DNA from: Rhizobium redzepovicii
GTDB lineage: Bacteria > Pseudomonadota > Alphaproteobacteria > Rhizobiales > Rhizobiaceae
Reading direction: 5' to 3'
Assembly: GCF_019793435.1 (NCBI RefSeq)
Contig: NZ_JAILYH010000003.1
Location: 186,001 to 250,000 of the forward strand
DNA length: 64,000 bases
The first letter of the stretch is position 1; each line of letters begins with the position of its first letter. The translations under genes were made by a program, and so were the position numbers. The notes under the pieces were generated by a model, which saw only the letters and a list, made by a program, of their open reading frames with translations, was not told where the DNA came from and did no database searches. Of the stretch, positions 1 to 7,785 are shown one piece after another.

Positions 1-1
1 A

Positions 2-229
2 GACAAGGTGACACCTGCCGACTGGGCCATGGCCACATTGGCAAGCGAATACTGGCTCGAATTTGCAAGGAGCGGTGACCCCAATGGCGGCTCACGGCCA
101 AAATGGCCCCAGCACAACCCGGCCGTCGACAGGGTCATCGACTTCAGCAATCACGGCGCAATGGTCGGAGCCGATCCGCTGAAGCCGAGGCTCGACCTCT
201 GGCAAAGGCATTGGGAGGAGACGAAATGA
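2..229 (+). CDS. Carboxylesterase type B, C-terminal fragment (gene begins before the window)
   Basis: An open frame enters from the left edge and stops at 227-229. The last 75 codons contain a Tyr-Trp-Leu-Glu-Phe stretch followed by a Gly-Asp-Pro-Asn-Gly motif and a Trp-Pro pair. This is the usual C-terminal end of type B carboxylesterases (para-nitrobenzyl esterase-like alpha/beta hydrolases). The nucleophile and the other catalytic residues would lie upstream, outside the window. The GTG at 8 is an internal Val, because the frame is open to its left. The call rests on the terminal motif only. Confidence 0.6.
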   Translation, partial: DKVTPADWAMATLASEYWLEFARSGDPNGGSRPKWPQHNPAVDRVIDFSNHGAMVGADPLKPRLDLWQRHWEETK

Positions 230-734
230 CGGGGGCGGCACCTGTCGCCTGATGTGTTGCCTTACCCATTGCGGGAACTGCCGAATAACACAAGCCCGCT
301 TTGTCATTGCAATCTTCCTGGGAAGACCGGATGTCGCGATTGACGGAAGCCCGATCTCCGCTGAATTGCGCTTGGCAGCTTTGGGGCGAAAGGCGGCAGC
401 CGGGTCGGTCGGATTGGGCCGGAAGCAGACGTCCTATTCCCGCTGGGCTGTCTCGCATAGGCTGAGAATCTCGCCTAGTCGCTGAGCTAAAGTTGTGCGA
501 TATTCAAAGCGGGATCGAACTCTGTCTACCGCAGCTCTTTGCAAGACAATCTGCCGATGCCGGCAAACACAGCCGTCCTTGACGCTGATCCCATCTGCAC
601 TAGCAGGCATGATCGCCCCTTCGGCGCATAATACATAGCCACGAACAACTTTCAGCCTACCGCATTGCACGCACCGTAGCACCGTTCAAACCGGTGCCTT
701 AACGGGCGCGCAAAACTCAGGAGGAGGAGTCATT
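230..734. other. Intergenic stretch, no convincing gene
   Basis: This 505-base stretch separates the esterase tail from the sulfatase. The only candidate is a minus-strand GTG-start frame at 434-682 (82 codons) with a CxxC and a CxC pair near its N-terminus. It has no clear ribosome binding site and I do not recognise it. The end of the stretch carries the strong purine-rich ribosome binding site of the sulfatase (719-730). Confidence 0.4.
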
Positions 735-2345
735 ATGAGCTATACAAAAAACCTCTGTTTCGGACTGCTGGCTTCGGCATTTGCTGTCACGTTAAGTGCA
801 CCGGCAATCGCTCAGAACCAAACGCCGAAACCAAACATCGTCGTCATCATGGGCGACGACGTTGGCATCTGGAATATCGGGGCCTACAATCGCGGCATGA
901 TGGCGGGCCGCACGCCAAATCTCGACAAGCTTGCGGCCGATGGCATGCTCTTCACCGACTACTACGCCGAGGCGAGTTGCACGGCAGGCCGTGCGAACTT
1001 CATCACCGGCGAGCTGCCGGTCCGCACGGGCATGACCACGGTGGGCCAGGCGGGTTCTCCGATCGGTCTGCCGGCTGCTGCCCCCACGCTCGCGACCGTG
1101 CTCAAGTCGATGGGCTACGCCACTGGGCAATTCGGCAAGAACCATCTCGGTGACCTGAACGAGTTCCTGCCGACCGTTCACGGTTTCGATGAGTTCTTCG
1201 GCTATCTCTACCACCTCGATGCGATGGAAGACCCCGCGCACCCTGGTTATCCGCAGGACCAACTGAACGTCGTCGGGCCACGCAACATGGTCCATTCCTG
1301 GGCGACAGAGGTGGATGATCCGACAGAAATGCCGCGCTGGGGCAAGGTGGGCAAACAACGGATCGAGGATGCCGGCACGCTCTATCCTGAGCGCATGAAG
1401 ACAGTTGACGACGAAATCCAGTCCCTCTCTTTCAAGTTCATCGAAAAGGCCAAGGCGGACGGAAAGCCATTCTTCCTGTGGCTCAACCCGACCCGCATGC
1501 ACATTGTAACGCATCTCTCGGAGAAGTATGAAAATATGCGCAACTCGGAGAATGGATGGACCATTCACGAGGCTGGCATGGCGCAACTTGATGACATCGT
1601 GGGCGCTACGATGCAAAAGCTCAAGGATATGGGCGTAGACGACAACACCATCGTCATGTTCACCACCGACAACGGAACCGAGAACTTTACCTGGCCTGAT
1701 GGCGGGCAGACGCCGTTCTATGGCGGGAAGGGCACGACCTTTGAGGGCGGCTTTCGCGCACCGGCAATGATCCGCTGGCCTGGACATGTCCCGGCCGGCT
1801 CAATCGGCAACGGCTTGATTTCGGGCCTCGACTGGTTCCCGACTTTCACCGCGGCCGCAGGCAATGCCAATATTGCCGTGGAACTTAAGGCTGGAAAGGA
1901 AATGAACGGGCAGAAGTACAAAGTGTATCTCGACGGTTATGACCAAACGAGCATGATCACCGGGTCGGGTCCGTCGAACCGCCACGAAATCTGGTATTTC
2001 GCCGAAAGTGCTCTCGGCGCCGCCCGCGTCGAAGACTACAAATATACCTTCAAGGAACAGCCCGGCGGCTGGCTCGGTGACACAGTGACATTAGGTGCGC
2101 CAACCATCGTCAATCTACGTCTGGACCCGTTCGAGCGGACAGCGTTTTACAAGGGGAACACCGGCTCTCTCGAATATTTCGAATGGTATAAATTCGAGTT
2201 CTGGCGCTTCGTGCTTGTACAGCAGCGGGTAGAACAATTGGCGAAATCCGCCGTCGAATTCCCACCCATGCAGGCTGGTGCGAGCTTCGGGTTGAGTGCC
2301 GTCAAGGCGCAGATCGCCGAAGCCATGAGGAAGCAAGCGCAATAG
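735..2345 (+). CDS. Secreted arylsulfatase (sulfatase family S1)
   Basis: Predicted to hydrolyse sulfate esters in the periplasm. Residues 1-26 form a signal peptide ending Ala-Ile-Ala. The metal-binding Asp pair is at 41-42 (Gly-Asp-Asp). The formylglycine site is Cys82 in the sequence CTAGR, a C-x-A-x-R variant of the usual C-x-P-x-R. A Lys-His pair follows at 135-136 and Asp312-Asn313 supplies further metal ligands. The 536-residue length is normal for the family. The ATG at 735 follows a GGAGGAGGAG ribosome binding site at 719-730. It is not choline sulfatase: it lacks a C-terminal choline-binding tail that I could recognise and is far from the bet operon. Activity needs a formylglycine-generating enzyme, which is not in this window. 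Substrate is unknown. Confidence 0.9.
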   Translation: MSYTKNLCFGLLASAFAVTLSAPAIAQNQTPKPNIVVIMGDDVGIWNIGAYNRGMMAGRTPNLDKLAADGMLFTDYYAEASCTAGRANFITGELPVRTGMTTVGQAGSPIGLPAAAPTLATVLKSMGYATGQFGKNHLGDLNEFLPTVHGFDEFFGYLYHLDAMEDPAHPGYPQDQLNVVGPRNMVHSWATEVDDPTEMPRWGKVGKQRIEDAGTLYPERMKTVDDEIQSLSFKFIEKAKADGKPFFLWLNPTRMHIVTHLSEKYENMRNSENGWTIHEAGMAQLDDIVGATMQKLKDMGVDDNTIVMFTTDNGTENFTWPDGGQTPFYGGKGTTFEGGFRAPAMIRWPGHVPAGSIGNGLISGLDWFPTFTAAAGNANIAVELKAGKEMNGQKYKVYLDGYDQTSMITGSGPSNRHEIWYFAESALGAARVEDYKYTFKEQPGGWLGDTVTLGAPTIVNLRLDPFERTAFYKGNTGSLEYFEWYKFEFWRFVLVQQRVEQLAKSAVEFPPMQAGASFGLSAVKAQIAEAMRKQAQ

Positions 2346-2363
2346 GCAGTCCTGCATTTCGAA

Positions 2364-2390
2364 GGGCAGCTCGCAGGGGCTGCCCACTTT
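2364..2390 (+). terminator. Hairpin after the sulfatase gene
   Basis: GGGCAGC at 2364-2370 pairs with GCTGCCC at 2379-2385 and is followed by a short T-containing run. It lies 19 bases after the sulfatase stop and probably ends that transcript. Confidence 0.5.
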
Positions 2391-2451
2391 CGTGGCTAAG
2401 CCGCAAGACTGCGGTCCCGGCCGTAACAGCAAGCTCTTCTCATCCACGTGC

Positions 2452-3147
2452 TCATGCTTTCACAGCCGAAAAGAACAGGAACCGCGGCTTGGTCGTCAGG
2501 CTCTGATAGGCCCGCGGAAAAAGCGTGCGGGCTTCAGGATCGGGCTGGGGCTCGCTGACGATGTCGATCTGAAATCCGGCCGACTTCAGCGCCTCGAACA
2601 TGGCGTGCAGCGGCCGATGCCAGAAGCGCATGGCGATATCCTTTCCGCCGCGCTGCCAGGTCTCATCGAAACTGTAGGTCTCGAAATAATTGTCGCGACC
2701 GGTCGAGGCGTGATCCATGAAGGGATGGTGGGTGGAAAGAACCAGGCGACCGCCTTCGGGCAGCAGCCGGTTGAACTCCGAAAGGGGCCCCGACCAGTCG
2801 GCAAGATAATGCATGACCAGCGAGGCAAGGATCAGATCGAAAGCTTTGTCCGTAAACGGCAATGCTTCGTTGAGATCCGCCAACAGCAGCCGCGCGCGCC
2901 CTTGCAGGCGACGTTGCGCGATCTCAAGCATGCCGGCACTGGCGTCGATCCCGGTCACGACAGCCCCGCGCTCAAGGAGCGCTGCCGCATGCGCCCCACC
3001 GCCGCATCCCGCATCGAGCACGGAGAGACCGGCGACGTCGCCAACCAGGGCAAGAATAGCCGGCCGCTCGTAATAGGCATTCCAGGCATTGGTCTCGTTA
3101 TCGGCATCATAGGCCGCCGCGAAGGCATCATAGTCATTCTCGGCCAA
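2452..3147 (-). CDS. Class I SAM-dependent methyltransferase
   Basis: Motif I is Leu-Asp-Ala-Gly-Cys-Gly-Gly-Gly, followed by an acidic Gly-Ile-Asp (the SAM ribose-binding position) and a Leu-Ala-Asp-Leu motif. This is the Methyltransf_11/25 fold, and the substrate is unknown. I place the start at a TTG (3147), preceded by a purine-rich AAGGGAAAAA-like stretch, which gives 231 residues. The same frame is open to 3474, but its extra N-terminal part is recognisable as the DNA-binding end of an IS630 transposase and should not belong to the enzyme. An insertion or recombination upstream may have replaced the native promoter and start codon, so expression is uncertain. Confidence 0.75.
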   Translation of the reverse strand: MAENDYDAFAAAYDADNETNAWNAYYERPAILALVGDVAGLSVLDAGCGGGAHAAALLERGAVVTGIDASAGMLEIAQRRLQGRARLLLADLNEALPFTDKAFDLILASLVMHYLADWSGPLSEFNRLLPEGGRLVLSTHHPFMDHASTGRDNYFETYSFDETWQRGGKDIAMRFWHRPLHAMFEALKSAGFQIDIVSEPQPDPEARTLFPRAYQSLTTKPRFLFFSAVKA

Positions 3148-3221
3148 GATTTTTCCCTTTCCGAAGACTGTTCGAAGACGCCTCTGTGTCAGAAGCTTGC
3201 TCGATCGACCTGCAAAAGGCC

Positions 3222-3408
3222 GAGATCGGTCACGCACGATCTCAAGGGTGACATTGCCAAGACGCGCTGCATCCGAGCGCGAGCCTCCGCCATAGATCAA
3301 GGCAAGCGCCAAAAGACGACGCGCCTGCGCCGCGTGCTTGCTCTTGCGGGCCAGACGCCGAACACCTTCCGCGTCAAAATCCGCCCGTAATGAAATCGCT
3401 GCTCCCAT
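3222..3408 (-). pseudogene. IS630-family transposase, N-terminal remnant
   Basis: From an ATG at 3408 the frame encodes Met-Gly-Ala-Ala-Ile-Ser-Leu-Arg, then a helical segment with His-Ala-Ala-Gln-Ala-Arg-Arg-Leu-Leu-Ala-Leu, and then a helix-turn-helix ending Gly-Asn-Val-Thr-Leu-Glu-Ile-Val-Arg-Asp. This is the N-terminal HTH of the IS630 transposases common in rhizobia. The similarity ends near 3222, and the frame runs straight into the methyltransferase. The DDE catalytic domain is absent, so this is a dead fragment. Confidence 0.7.
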
Positions 3409-3490
3409 CGCAGACCTCTCGTTTGGCGTATTGATCCCTGTCAGCTTGCCGGATTGCGCGCGGTGACGATCCACGCCGCGCCGTTGATCA

Positions 3491-4303
3491 TCACCGACCG
3501 CTCACCGGGGCAGCCGCGAAGGCGGCACGAACCGCAGCCGAGGCGCGGGCCCGGATATCGTCGGGTTGATCAGCGAGAGAGCGCGCCAGCGGGCCGACCT
3601 CGAGTGTCATCTTCACCGCGTCGTCGAGCGCCGCATCCCGCGTCTCCCCCTTGCCGAATGGGATAGAGGCATCGAAGGGCGCGATAGCGACATCGGTGAA
3701 GCCAGCCGCCGTTAGAATGCGCGTCACCCGCCCCTGGTCGCCAAACGAGAACGGGCCGGGCGCTTCGGGATCGGGCGGCGCCGTCGGCGGGAGGATGCCC
3801 TTCATGGCGCCTACCGGCAAGCGAACCCAATCGTTCTCGGCCATGGAGCGCCAGCAGACGAAAGCGACCCGCGCGCCCGGCTTGAGCGCACGGCGCATAT
3901 GAGCGAACGCCACGGTCGGATCGTCAAAGAACATCACTCCGAAGCGCGAGAACAGGATGTCGAACGCGCCCTCGGGCAGATCGGCGCTGCTGGCGTCGGC
4001 CACCTGGAACAGGGCCGGCGTATCCTGCGGCGCGCGCACGCGCGCTCTGCCGATCAGCGGTTCGGATATGTCCACGCCTAGCACATGGCCCCCAGCGCCG
4101 ACGCGGGCGGCAAGATCCAGACTGGACGCTCCCGCGCCGCAGCCGACGTCCAGCACGCGTTCGCCTGTAGCGGGCGCGGCGGCTTCGATCGCGGCCTGAC
4201 CGAACACCGCCATCATGGCATCGAGCCGGACCTGGTAAGCGACCCAGCGCTCCCCGCTTTGGCCTTTCCAGTCGGCGACCTGATAAACATTTTCCTCTGT
4301 CAT
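3491..4303 (-). CDS. Class I SAM-dependent methyltransferase (UbiE/Methyltransf_25-like)
   Basis: A 270-residue enzyme with motif I Val-Leu-Asp-Val-Gly-Cys-Gly-Ala-Gly near residue 50, then Gly-Val-Asp-Ile-Ser (acidic ribose contact), then Phe-Asp-Ile-Leu-Phe-Ser-Arg-Phe-Gly-Val-Met-Phe-Phe-Asp. The frame is open further upstream, but the ATG at 4303 has an AAGGAT ribosome binding site and gives a normal N-terminus. It lies 34 bases downstream of the tetR gene on the same strand, so the two are probably one operon, divergent from a disulfide reductase-like flavoprotein. That context suggests modification or detoxification of a small molecule sensed by the TetR protein. The methyl acceptor cannot be read from sequence. 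Confidence 0.85.
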   Translation of the reverse strand: MTEENVYQVADWKGQSGERWVAYQVRLDAMMAVFGQAAIEAAAPATGERVLDVGCGAGASSLDLAARVGAGGHVLGVDISEPLIGRARVRAPQDTPALFQVADASSADLPEGAFDILFSRFGVMFFDDPTVAFAHMRRALKPGARVAFVCWRSMAENDWVRLPVGAMKGILPPTAPPDPEAPGPFSFGDQGRVTRILTAAGFTDVAIAPFDASIPFGKGETRDAALDDAVKMTLEVGPLARSLADQPDDIRARASAAVRAAFAAAPVSGR

Positions 4304-4337
4304 GCCATATCCTTGTTCTGATCTGTTCTTAATCAAG

Positions 4338-4988
4338 CTATCCGCCCGCGTGATTGTTGCCACCGTGCGCGGCGATGAACATGGCAACGGCCGACCGGCA
4401 ATAGGTTTCGATTTCGTTATCGTCCTCTGCTCTCGCCTCATCGAAGCGTGCGATAATCAGGAGATCGGATCCTTTGATAAGCGCGGCAAACAAGCGGGCG
4501 GACTGGAGAGGATTGGGCACGTTCAAAACCGCCTTCGTGTGCAACTGACGCAGCAGGGCCTCGATTTGGGCGATGACATAGGCGGGGCCGGCTTCGTAAT
4601 GGAGCTTGCTTAAAGACTTTTGATTCGTCTTGTCGGCCATGATCATGGCTTCGACACTGCGCACCTCCGGGCTCAACAGCGTGCGAAGCAGGGATGATCC
4701 CACCGCCATGAGCTGCTCTTGGGCCGAACCGTCGATGCCTTCAAAAAGGGCCTGTGGTGCAAACTGATGGCAGTGGGCCGCAATGGCCGCACTGAACAGC
4801 GCCTCCTTGTTCTCGAAGTGCCGATAGATGCTGAGCTTGGATATCTTCGCCCGTTGGGCGACCTTTTCCAATGTCGTCGCTTGAAAGCCCAATTCCACAA
4901 AGAGTTCGCACGCGGCGTCGGCTATCGTTTGGCCAAGCGCCTCATTGGCGGGCCGGCCGCGCCGGGCCTGGCTGTTTTTTTCGGTCAC
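4338..4988 (-). CDS. TetR/AcrR-family transcriptional regulator
   Basis: A 216-residue one-component repressor. The N-terminal helix-turn-helix has the family pattern Thr-Thr-Leu-Glu-Lys-Val-Ala, then Ser-Lys-Leu-Ser-Ile-Tyr-Arg-His-Phe, then Lys-Glu-Ala-Leu-Phe. The rest is the helical ligand-binding domain. I chose the GTG at 4988: the longer frame to 5057 would read through the palindromic operator region. The gene is the first in a minus-strand operon with the methyltransferase and is divergent from the flavoprotein at 5277. It most likely represses both transcripts and itself through the palindrome at 5009-5034. The ligand is unknown. Confidence 0.85.
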   Translation of the reverse strand: MTEKNSQARRGRPANEALGQTIADAACELFVELGFQATTLEKVAQRAKISKLSIYRHFENKEALFSAAIAAHCHQFAPQALFEGIDGSAQEQLMAVGSSLLRTLLSPEVRSVEAMIMADKTNQKSLSKLHYEAGPAYVIAQIEALLRQLHTKAVLNVPNPLQSARLFAALIKGSDLLIIARFDEARAEDDNEIETYCRSAVAMFIAAHGGNNHAGG

Positions 4989-5002
4989 GACAATTACGAT
5001 CC

Positions 5003-5044
5003 TTGACAGTATCTTAATTCCTGCATTAAGATACCACGCGGTAT
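5003..5044. promoter_or_regulatory. Divergent promoter with nested palindromic TetR operator
   Basis: A perfect 10-base inverted repeat, GTATCTTAAT (5009-5018) and ATTAAGATAC (5025-5034) with a 6-base centre, lies just upstream of tetR. A second palindrome, ATACC/GGTAT (5031-5035 and 5040-5044), overlaps its right arm. On the plus strand, TTGACA (5003-5008) followed after 18 bases by TAAGAT (5027-5032) forms a sigma70-type promoter for the flavoprotein. A repressor bound to the palindrome would cover that promoter. Confidence 0.7.
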
Positions 5045-5276
5045 CGGAAATGTGCAAGCCAGAGATTGGATTTTACCCTGTCCCCCAAATCAAGTTTCCC
5101 GAGGGCGCCCGGCAATATCGAATGCGGCATCGTCCGCCCGGTCAATACAGTGATGGGCGACTGTCTCGGCAATGCCGGAGCCCTGCTCGCTGCCCGTCTC
5201 GAGCGCTTATCGCTGGCCGCTATTTCGCGCCACGCCCACCCCAACCCCCACCATCCGCAACACGGAGCCCATCACC

Positions 5277-6170
5277 ATGGATGACGTCATCATCATCGGC
5301 GGCAGCTTTGCCGGCCTCGCCGCCGCCCTTCAGCTCGGCCGTGCTCGCCGCAAGGTCACCGTTCTCGATACCGGCCTGCCGCGCAATCGCTTCGCCGGCC
5401 ACTCGCATGGCCTGCTCGGCCACGATCACAAGCCACCGCTGGACATCCTGGCCGAGGCGCGGCAGCAACTCGCGCGTTATCCCACGATCAGGCTGGTCAA
5501 TGCCCGGGCCGACAGCATCTCCGGCACCATCGACGACTTCTCCGTCCTCACTGGCGATGGCGAGCGCCTTGGGGCGCGCCGCCTGATCCTGAGTTACGGC
5601 GTTGCCGACCAGATGCCCGATGTTCCGGGCTTTGCCGAAAGCTGGGGCACATCCATCGTGCCCTGCCCCTATTGCGATGGCTTTGAAGTCGCCGACCAGC
5701 ATTGGGGCCTCGTCTGGTCCGGCCCGCCGTCGCACAATTATGTCAGGCTGTACCACGACTGGACCGAAACGTTGACGGTCTTCGCCGATGGTCACGACAT
5801 TTCACCCGATATCCGGGCCGATCTGGCGCGCCGCAACATACCTGTCGTTGATGGCCGCATCGCCGAAATCGCCCATCACCGGGGCCATATCACCACCGTT
5901 AATCTCGAGAGCGGCCGCAATGCCGCAGTCGATATCCTGTTCGCACATCCGCGCAACAAGCCGTCCGCAAGCCTGCATGACTCACTGGGCCTCGCCACGG
6001 TCAATACGCCCTTCGGCATCGCCCTCAAGGTAGACGAGCGCCGCGAAACCAGCACGCCCGGCATCTACGCTGCCGGCGATCTTGCAAACCCAGCCATGGC
6101 CTCGGTCACCACGGCAATATCGCAGGGCGCGACGGCGGGTATCTCCGCCCAGCAGTCAATGCTGGTTTGA
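5277..6170 (+). CDS. FAD-dependent thioredoxin reductase-like disulfide oxidoreductase
   Basis: A 297-residue flavoprotein of the TrxB-like/low-molecular-weight disulfide reductase group. The N-terminal dinucleotide motif Ile-Ile-Ile-Gly-Gly-Ser-Phe-Ala-Gly lies at residues 5-13. A redox CxxC (Cys-Pro-Tyr-Cys-Asp-Gly) lies near residue 130, and the C-terminal FAD signature is Tyr-Ala-Ala-Gly-Asp-Leu-Ala. The segment expected to bind NADPH reads Leu-Val-Trp-Ser-Gly-Pro-Pro-Ser and lacks a canonical GxGxxA motif, so the electron donor is uncertain. The ATG at 5277 has a GGAG at spacing 7; the frame is open to 5172. Gliotoxin- and holomycin-type dithiol oxidases share this CPxC arrangement. Divergence from tetR and a methyltransferase fits a small-molecule thiol detoxification locus (inference). 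Confidence 0.8.
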   Translation: MDDVIIIGGSFAGLAAALQLGRARRKVTVLDTGLPRNRFAGHSHGLLGHDHKPPLDILAEARQQLARYPTIRLVNARADSISGTIDDFSVLTGDGERLGARRLILSYGVADQMPDVPGFAESWGTSIVPCPYCDGFEVADQHWGLVWSGPPSHNYVRLYHDWTETLTVFADGHDISPDIRADLARRNIPVVDGRIAEIAHHRGHITTVNLESGRNAAVDILFAHPRNKPSASLHDSLGLATVNTPFGIALKVDERRETSTPGIYAAGDLANPAMASVTTAISQGATAGISAQQSMLV

Positions 6171-6240
6171 GAAGACACAGATGGAGTTCCAACACGTCAC
6201 CTTCGACTCTGATCAATGAGGAAGCCATGGTCGCCCACGT

Positions 6241-6345
6241 GCTGTCGACCAGCTGGCCTGTCTGGCCAGCACACTTGCCGCTATCGTCAACGGCCACAAG
6301 CAAAGCCGGATCGATGAGTTGCGGCCTTGGAATTACGTGAGATAG
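6241..6345 (+). pseudogene. IS66-family transposase (TnpC), C-terminal remnant
   Basis: Thirty-four codons before the TAG at 6343-6345 read Leu-Ala-Ala-Ile-Val-Asn-Gly-His-Lys-Gln-Ser-Arg-Ile-Asp-Glu-Leu, then Arg-Pro-Trp-Asn-Tyr-Val. This is the recognisable terminal segment of IS66 TnpC (the '...VNGH...ID.L.PW.Y' end). Everything upstream is missing. A perfect hairpin, AAGGCGG/CCGCCTT (6346-6361), follows directly and probably belongs to the old element end. Confidence 0.7.
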
Positions 6346-6416
6346 AAGGCGGTTCCGCCTTAACGCAGATAAGAAGGTGGTGGCTGCCGGTTCATATCCT
6401 GTGATAGTTCACGGGG

Positions 6417-7478
6417 ATGATCTACAAGCATCAACACCTTTGGCCCGGCGTCCCGCTCGCTCTTGGCTCGGCCGTTCTCTTCGGGGCGTCAGCGCCGCTC
6501 TCCAAGCTGCTTTTGGGGTCAATCGATCCTTGGTTGCTGGCAGGCGTTCTATATCTTGGAGCCGGGATTGGGCTCGCCGCCGTCAGTTGGGGACGTCGCC
6601 TGATCGAGCTGCCGAACGTGGAGGCTCCGCTACAAAAGGGAGATATTCCCTGGTTGGTCCTGGTCGTCTTGTTTGGTGGCTTACTCGGTCCGCTTTTGTT
6701 GATGCTGGGTCTTTCTCGGACCTCGGCATCTTCGGGCTCGCTGCTTCTCAATCTTGAAGGATTGGCGACCATGGGTATTGCATGGCTTGTATTTCGCGAG
6801 AACGTAGATCGGCGGCTATTGCTTGGCGCTATGGCTATCCTCGCTGGGGCGGCTGTGCTGTCATGGAACGGTGAGACGCTTCACCTCGATATCGGTGGTC
6901 TGCTGATTGCAACTGCGTGCCTGTCATGGGGTATCGACAACAACCTTACCCGCAAGTTGTCTTCGTCCGACCCAGTTCAAATCGCGATGATCAAGGGGCT
7001 CGTCGCCGGTACGACCAACCTTGTGTTGGCGATAATGTTTGGCGCGTCATTGCCAAATGCTACTCTCGTTTGCGCTGGTTCATTGGTCGGCTTCCTCGGC
7101 GTAGGAGTCAGCCTGGTGATGTTCATGCTCGGGCTCCGCCATCTTGGGGCAGCCAGGACAGGGGCCTACTTCTCGTTGGCTCCGTTCATTGGCGCAATTC
7201 TTGCGGTCCTCATTTTTGGCGAAGCCGTTACACTGCAGCTTGTTGCGGCGGGCATCCTGATGGGCATTGGCCTATGGTTGCATCTGGCCGAGCGTCACGA
7301 CCACGAACACTTGCACGAGGCGCTGGAACACGACCACTCGCATGTCCACGACGCACATCACCAACACGTCCACGACGGGCCATTCACGGAGCCTCATTCT
7401 CACTGGCATCGACACGAGCCGTTAAGTCACAGGCACGCCCATTACCCCGACCTGCACCATCGCCATCCGCATGAGTAA
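6417..7478 (+). CDS. EamA/DMT-family permease with histidine-rich C-terminal tail
   Basis: A 353-residue membrane protein. Residues 1-290 form about ten hydrophobic helices in two repeated EamA halves, for example Gly-Ala-Ser-Ala-Pro-Leu-Ser-Lys near residue 23 and Ala-Gly-Ala-Ala-Val-Leu-Ser-Trp at the end of the first half. The last 60 or so residues contain 23 histidines as alternating His-x-His and His-His pairs. The tail looks like a cytoplasmic or periplasmic metal-binding appendage, so the substrate may be a transition metal or a metal-linked compound (inference). Most EamA proteins lack such a tail. The ATG at 6417 has only a weak ribosome binding site. The neighbour downstream is a convergent cupredoxin gene, which adds weight to a metal theme but does not prove one. 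Confidence 0.8.
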   Translation: MIYKHQHLWPGVPLALGSAVLFGASAPLSKLLLGSIDPWLLAGVLYLGAGIGLAAVSWGRRLIELPNVEAPLQKGDIPWLVLVVLFGGLLGPLLLMLGLSRTSASSGSLLLNLEGLATMGIAWLVFRENVDRRLLLGAMAILAGAAVLSWNGETLHLDIGGLLIATACLSWGIDNNLTRKLSSSDPVQIAMIKGLVAGTTNLVLAIMFGASLPNATLVCAGSLVGFLGVGVSLVMFMLGLRHLGAARTGAYFSLAPFIGAILAVLIFGEAVTLQLVAAGILMGIGLWLHLAERHDHEHLHEALEHDHSHVHDAHHQHVHDGPFTEPHSHWHRHEPLSHRHAHYPDLHHRHPHE

Positions 7479-7785
7479 GCCATCGAAACGGTAGGGCACG
7501 CGATGCGGTCGGACAGACCCTCCGGTTAAATAGCGCGACCCCGATAGAAATCACCTTGTAACGGCCACTTCAGGCGCAATACGGACAGCCGCGGTCTTGC
7601 CCGAAGATCGAGCCATCGGCCGCAACCATGGATCGGCGCCTACCATCGACAAGCGCGCCTCAGGGAGGAATGGCTGGACATCGGCCTAGTTCTGCGGTGT
7701 CGGTCTCGCTGGCGCGAGCTGTTCGTCGCAGCGTAGGCAACAAGGCCCAGCCAAGGTTCTGCAAAAGGCAAGCCCTTCGCACGCC
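7479..7785. other. Intergenic, no gene recognised
   Basis: This 307-base stretch between two convergent genes has only a short plus-strand ATG frame at 7628 that runs into the cupredoxin gene on the other strand. It has no ribosome binding site or family resemblance. I see no clear terminator. Confidence 0.4.

Noticed and set aside
434..682. Minus-strand 82-codon frame with CxxC and CxC
   Set aside because: GTG start without a ribosome binding site, no family recognised, and it lies in a gap with generic codon use. Kept only as a remark on the gap.
792..1787. Long minus-strand frame inside the sulfatase gene
   Set aside because: Antisense shadow of a strongly supported gene; its amino acid composition (His/Arg/Ala-rich) is typical of antisense GC-rich DNA.
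2392..3390. Plus-strand 332-codon frame over the methyltransferase gene
   Set aside because: The opposite strand has clear methyltransferase motifs; the plus frame has none.
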